The notes under the pieces were generated by a model. It saw only the letters and a list, made by a program, of their open reading frames with translations, was not told the origin of the DNA and did no database searches. Below, in pieces: positions 6,881-9,810 of a stretch of DNA of 9,810 bases. The stretch is taken from assembly GCA_945896935.1 (NCBI GenBank), contig CAMDER010000058.1:1-9810 (forward strand), in the 5' to 3' direction. Each line of letters begins with the position of its first letter. Position 1 is the stretch's first letter. This stretch comes from Bifidobacterium breve. Its GTDB lineage: Bacteria > Actinomycetota > Acidimicrobiia > Acidimicrobiales > Ilumatobacteraceae. Made by a program: the position numbers and the translations under genes.

Positions 6881-7842
6881 GGTCGCAACTCTTGCCACCA
6901 CAACTCAGTGAGTACTTCTTAGATGCAACCGTGACTGACATCTTGATCAATAATGCGACTGAGGTCTGGGTTGAACGATCTGGAGCATTAGTGAGGGTTG
7001 ACGATCTTCAACCTGGACAAATTGAAATCGCTCTCGAACGTATTCTCACTCCGCTTGGCCGGCGACTCGATCGACTCTCCCCCATTGTTGACGCCCGACT
7101 TCCCGATGGCACCAGAGTCTGTGCCGTCATACACCCGATCGCAGTTCACGGAACAACCGCGGCATTTCGACTATTTCGCCAACAGACTTTTCCACTCACC
7201 GACTTCTGCGATGACTTTCACCGAGATTCTCTTCAAGAACTACTGCGTGAACTCACTCAGTCGGAACACAATATTTTGATTACTGGCGCAACTGGATCAG
7301 GTAAGTCATGTTTAGTTTCGTCGCTTGTTTCACACGATGAAGAAAATGCACCAACAAACGAACGCATTATCGTTATTGAAGACACTCATGAGCTTGTCAT
7401 TTCACACCCGCATACCGTGCGCCTTGAATCTCGAGTTGCAACCGCCGAAGGTCGAGGTCAAGTCTCACTAGACGACCTTTTACGATCTGCACTTCGCCTG
7501 CGACCCGATCGTTTAATTGTCGGAGAAGTACGCGGAATTGAAGCGCTGACGCTGATTCAGGCAATGAATACGGGTCATTCGCGATGTTTGGCAACTCTGC
7601 ATGCGAACTCGGCATTAGATGGTTTGCACCGTCTTGACTTGCTCACGATGCAGGCCGCTCCAGGTTGGACACTGCAAGATGCCCGCCACATGGTGAATTC
7701 TGCGATTCATATTGTCATTCATATGAGTCGCCGTCCATACGGAAAACGCTGCGTCGCGCATATCGCCAAAATAGTGCCAAACACCAACGAGGGTTCACAC
7801 CAACCACGCCTTGAATATCTGTACCAACAACATGATGCCTAG
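6877..7842 (+). CDS. tadA: TadA/CpaF-type secretion ATPase
   Basis: The 321-residue protein is a type II/IV secretion ATPase. An N-terminal domain of about 110 residues holds the conserved RLD.LSPIVDARLPDGTRV and FRLFRQ arginine segments (62-101). The core carries Walker A GATGSGKS (137-144), the Asp box VIEDTHEL (166-173), Walker B RLIVGEVRG with Glu217 (212-220), and the His box TGHSRCLATLHAN (232-244). These are all intact, so it should be an active hexameric motor that drives Flp pilus assembly at the cytoplasmic membrane. It is shorter than typical CpaF proteins (usually above 400 residues) because the extra N-terminal extension is absent. It overlaps TadZ by ATGA and TadB by about 11 nt, so the order TadZ-TadA-TadB-TadC is translationally linked. 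Confidence 0.93.
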   Translation: MRSQLLPPQLSEYFLDATVTDILINNATEVWVERSGALVRVDDLQPGQIEIALERILTPLGRRLDRLSPIVDARLPDGTRVCAVIHPIAVHGTTAAFRLFRQQTFPLTDFCDDFHRDSLQELLRELTQSEHNILITGATGSGKSCLVSSLVSHDEENAPTNERIIVIEDTHELVISHPHTVRLESRVATAEGRGQVSLDDLLRSALRLRPDRLIVGEVRGIEALTLIQAMNTGHSRCLATLHANSALDGLHRLDLLTMQAAPGWTLQDARHMVNSAIHIVIHMSRRPYGKRCVAHIAKIVPNTNEGSHQPRLEYLYQQHDA

Positions 7843-8437
7843 CTCGCAAGTCCACAGGTTCTTGGCCCGCCGCCAGACCCGTCGGCGATTGACGAACAAT
7901 GACATCTACGGAAACAGCAGCCTCATTGATGCCTTGTCGTCAATGAGTCGCAATACTCGATCGGGTTTATCGCTTGCCACTGCCCTGCAGATTTCTATTT
8001 CTCATCATCCCTGCGACTTGTTCGCTCAACTTCACAACTTGGTCAGTCGCGGTATGGCACTCAACACCGCGTGTCACAAAATTCTTGATGACATATCTGA
8101 GTCTGCCGAAAATGCTGACTGCATGATGGCCTTGCATGTGATTGCTCTTGCGAGCGAAGTCGGTGGAGATATCGCACAACAACTTGATTGTCTGATTGAC
8201 ACTCTTCTTGATCGGTCGCAGTCCAAGGTTGAGCGACAAACACAGGCAGCAACGGCTACTGCGTCGATACGTCTGATCACGTGGTTGCCAGTCGTCTGTG
8301 GGGCGTGGATTTTGAGTGATAGTCCAGCAGTTCGCCATGTATTACTAGCAACCCCACTGGGCTGGGCATGTCTCACGATCGGTGTTGGACTGAACTTCGC
8401 TGGTCGAACATGGAGCAAACGTATGGTGCGGTCATGA
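7832..8437 (+). CDS. tadB: TadB-like inner-membrane platform protein
   Basis: The 201-residue protein has a type II secretion F-domain (T2SSF). A basic N-terminus (RFLARRQTRRRL, 9-20) leads to SRNTRSGLSLATAL (39-52) and a helical cytoplasmic bundle including ALASEVGGDIAQQLDCL (105-121). Two membrane segments follow at about 146-162 and 174-192. The start was set at ATG 7832, which overlaps the TadA stop by 11 nt; ATG 7835 is equally possible, and an in-frame TTG at 7811 would overlap more and is unlikely. TadB pairs with TadC to form the platform that couples the TadA motor to the pilin. It lacks the extra N-terminal membrane segments of longer TadB proteins, so it is a minimal version. The stop overlaps the TadC start (ATGA). 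Confidence 0.82.
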   Translation: MMPSSQVHRFLARRQTRRRLTNNDIYGNSSLIDALSSMSRNTRSGLSLATALQISISHHPCDLFAQLHNLVSRGMALNTACHKILDDISESAENADCMMALHVIALASEVGGDIAQQLDCLIDTLLDRSQSKVERQTQAATATASIRLITWLPVVCGAWILSDSPAVRHVLLATPLGWACLTIGVGLNFAGRTWSKRMVRS

Positions 8438-8964
8438 TCATCATTTTTGGTCTCGTTGGTCTGTTCTTCTTGTGGAAACGCGCCAAACAGCGCATGACTG
8501 CAAAACAAGATCGAGCAATTATTGAAGCGTTCCCCGACTGTATTGACCTCTTCATTGCCGCGCTTCGTGCGGGCTATTCGCCAGCCCAGGGAATCAACTT
8601 TTTGGGTCAGCATGCTCCCGGCATTCTTCGCCCAAACTTTATTGCTGCTTCGCGACGTATCGACGAGGGTGAACGATTTATTGACGCGATTCGTCTGCTC
8701 CAGAGCGAAATCGGTGCTGTGAGTCAATCAATGTGTGACGTTCTCATCTCTGGAGATCGACTCGGTATTCCTGTTGAAAATCTGCTTTTCCAACTTGGCA
8801 ATGAAGCCCGACTCAATCGACGTCGCCGTGCCGAAACAGAAGCGCGACAACTTCCTATTCGTCTTTCGCTTCCTCTTGTGATGTGCATATTGCCATCCTT
8901 TGTGATTTTGATCATCGTGCCAACAATCGCTGGCACCCTGTCGCAACTCCACATTTCTGTGTGA
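8434..8964 (+). CDS. tadC: TadC-like inner-membrane platform protein
   Basis: Starting at ATG 8434, which overlaps the TadB stop (ATGA), the protein has 176 residues; ATG 8410 and an earlier ATG at 8368 are in frame but would extend into tadB. There is one N-terminal membrane segment (2-14) with a basic flank (WKRAKQR), then the T2SSF helical domain with FPDCIDLFIAALRAGYSP (33-50) and DVLISGDRLGIPV (102-114). The C-terminal helix follows the family signature RRRRAETEARQLPIRLSLPL and CILPSFVILIIVP (129-163). This C-terminus is highly typical of TadC and separates it from TadB. Its likely job is to complete the TadB/TadC platform. It is followed 32 nt later by the pilin gene. Confidence 0.85.
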   Translation: MIIIFGLVGLFFLWKRAKQRMTAKQDRAIIEAFPDCIDLFIAALRAGYSPAQGINFLGQHAPGILRPNFIAASRRIDEGERFIDAIRLLQSEIGAVSQSMCDVLISGDRLGIPVENLLFQLGNEARLNRRRRAETEARQLPIRLSLPLVMCILPSFVILIIVPTIAGTLSQLHISV

Positions 8965-8996
8965 GTGCCTCACCAACTTCACACGAAAGATTTTTT

Positions 8997-9224
8997 ATGA
9001 CTCAAATATGTCAACGTATGTACATCTATTTTCTCACTTTCGCTTTGCCCACCGATGTTGAGCGAGATTCAGGACAAGCAACGTCGGAATACGCACTCGT
9101 CATGCTTGCAGCCGCCCTCATCGCTCTCTTGGTGATTGCTTGGGCAACTGGCGGCGGTGGGGCCGGCAAGGTCGGAGAACTATTTGACCGCGTGATCGAC
9201 AGTGTCACATCCAAACTTCCATAA
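8997..9224 (+). CDS. Flp-type prepilin (small pilin of the Tad system)
   Basis: The 75-residue protein has the class IV prepilin signature SGQATSEYALVML. Cleavage after Gly26 would put Glu at +5 and Tyr at +6, as in Flp pilins. A hydrophobic helix (about 33-50) follows and then a short glycine-rich tail (TGGGGAGKVGELFDRVIDSV). Mature Flp pilins are of this size. The leader is odd: 26 residues with a hydrophobic stretch (MYIYFLTFALP, 8-18) and an acidic TDVERD before the cleavage site, unlike the usual short basic leader. An in-frame ATG at 9018 would shorten it by seven residues. A weak GAAAGA lies 6 nt before ATG 8997. It could instead be classed with actinobacterial DUF4244-type pilin-like proteins. 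It is the likely main structural subunit of the pilus made by the preceding genes. Confidence 0.78.
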   Translation: MTQICQRMYIYFLTFALPTDVERDSGQATSEYALVMLAAALIALLVIAWATGGGGAGKVGELFDRVIDSVTSKLP

Positions 9225-9600
9225 GGGTCGTATTCACGCTGAACGTGATCGAGGGCAGGCAACAGTCGAGTTCGTTTTAACCCTGCCCCTGGTCATGCTC
9301 GCCGTATTACTCATCGCCCAGTTCTTGGTGATTGTGATGACGCAAGTTCAGGTCATCAATGCCACCCGCAACGCCGTTCGGGCTGCGGCCGTGTCACAAA
9401 GCCCAAGTGACGCGGCGCTCGCCGCTGCTCGATTTTCTTTCGGCCCCGATATTGATGTCAACACTGAGATCAGCAAAAGATGGGTGACGGTCACTGCGAC
9501 CTATGAACTTGCTACCGATCTGCCGATGGTTGGACGCTTTGTCCCCGATCTGACACTCTCATCGCATTTTTCGATGCTGCTTGAACCACCGATAGATTAA
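9202..9600 (+). CDS. TadE-like pseudopilin
   Basis: The 132-residue protein starts at GTG 9202, overlapping the pilin gene by 23 nt; no other good start lies between there and the conserved motif. Residues 18-24 read GQATVEF, a prepilin-peptidase site with Glu at +5 and Phe at +6. A hydrophobic helix spans about 25-47. A second conserved block, TQVQVINATRNAVRAAA (47-63), is typical of TadE. The C-terminal half (64-132) is a beta-rich soluble domain (WVTVTATYELATDLPMVG) that would face outward. TadE and TadF are minor pseudopilins needed for Flp pilus assembly. The processing motif is nearly identical to that of the upstream pilin (ERDxGQATxE), so one prepilin peptidase probably handles both. 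The partner TadF/TadG is not seen in the window. Confidence 0.85.
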   Translation: MSHPNFHKGRIHAERDRGQATVEFVLTLPLVMLAVLLIAQFLVIVMTQVQVINATRNAVRAAAVSQSPSDAALAAARFSFGPDIDVNTEISKRWVTVTATYELATDLPMVGRFVPDLTLSSHFSMLLEPPID

Positions 9601-9604
9601 GGAC

Positions 9605-9810
9605 GTGAACCTGTTGAGCCACTCCACTCTGATTGACGATGTTTTCGTCATTGGTTTTACTGGCGAACTTGATGTGTCAACCTTGCCAACATTGAGTGAC
9701 CTACTCAACAAGGCAGTCAATCAAAATCATGTTCATCTGGCCCTCGACCTTGACGGCATCACAGTTCTTGACGATGCTGCGCTCGGAATCTTGCTCGGAG
9801 CAGCCTCTCG
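9605..9810 (+). CDS. STAS-domain protein (anti-sigma-factor-antagonist-like), 3' end outside window
   Basis: The frame is open from GTG 9605 to the window end, giving 68 residues so far. The segments FVIGFTGELDVSTLP and HLALDLDGITVLDDAALGILLGA form the beta strands and helix of a STAS domain. In SpoIIAA-type antagonists the switch loop reads DSSGLG with a phosphorylated serine at position 58. Here the aligned loop is DDAALG (56-61), with Asp57 and Ala58, so the phospho-acceptor is absent. Such proteins bind anti-sigma kinases and release sigma factors, or act as signalling scaffolds. The gene starts 4 nt after the TadE stop and is likely cotranscribed with the pilus genes. GTG is only 1 nt from the AGGA at 9600-9603; the in-frame TTG at 9614 would fit that site better, so the start is uncertain. 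Confidence 0.75.
   Translation, partial: MNLLSHSTLIDDVFVIGFTGELDVSTLPTLSDLLNKAVNQNHVHLALDLDGITVLDDAALGILLGAAS

Noticed and set aside
8074..8727. A 217-codon minus-strand frame opposite tadB/tadC
   Set aside because: TadB and TadC motifs are clear on the + strand, and the antisense product resembles no family.

Overview
The window looks like a piece of a compact, gene-dense actinobacterial chromosome of moderate GC, most plausibly from an Acidimicrobiia/Ilumatobacter-like aquatic lineage. The clues are the actinobacterial long form of the Bax-inhibitor-1 family, a short SigA-like sigma factor, an actinobacterial-type Tad/Flp pilus cluster, the secreted beta-rich domain at the left edge, frequent GTG starts and many 4-nt ATGA/GTGA gene overlaps. 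The taxonomic placement is inference. About half of the genes end in TGA, so TGA is a normal stop here.

Left part (1-3418). The C-terminus of a secreted surface protein overlaps the start of a soluble epoxide hydrolase on the + strand. Facing it on the - strand is a tight three-gene operon, read from right to left: a Bax-inhibitor-1 (YccA-type) seven-TM protein, a CPBP-family membrane protein, and a glycine-zipper protein carrying an HExxH motif. Each is joined to the next by a 4-nt GTGA overlap. The last gene also overlaps the epoxide hydrolase tail to tail.

Middle (3419-6145). A 206-nt divergent spacer, possibly holding a small membrane-peptide ORF, leads to a sigma-70 family factor without region 1.1. 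Its stop codon overlaps that of a - strand pair: a 3-hydroxyisobutyrate-dehydrogenase-type reductase preceded by an 'amino acid synthesis' (PF06684/DUF1185) protein. Just upstream of the pair, on the same strand, lies selC, the tRNA for selenocysteine (anticodon UCA, long variable arm, encoded CCA). The organism therefore probably makes selenoproteins, but none is visible in this window.

Right part (6221-9810). On the + strand is a Tad (tight adherence) pilus cluster: a TadZ/CpaE-type ATPase, a TadA/CpaF secretion ATPase, TadB and TadC inner-membrane platform proteins, a Flp-type prepilin and a TadE-like pseudopilin. It is followed 4 nt later by a STAS-domain protein cut by the window end. 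TadZ and TadA are short, core-only versions. The prepilin peptidase, RcpC/CpaB and TadG are not seen and may lie beyond the window.

No CRISPR array, insertion sequence, integrase or convincing intrinsic terminator was seen. No clearly new system stands out. The most interesting items are selC, the BI-1/CPBP/HExxH operon, the odd Flp leader, and the STAS protein whose phospho-serine position is alanine.
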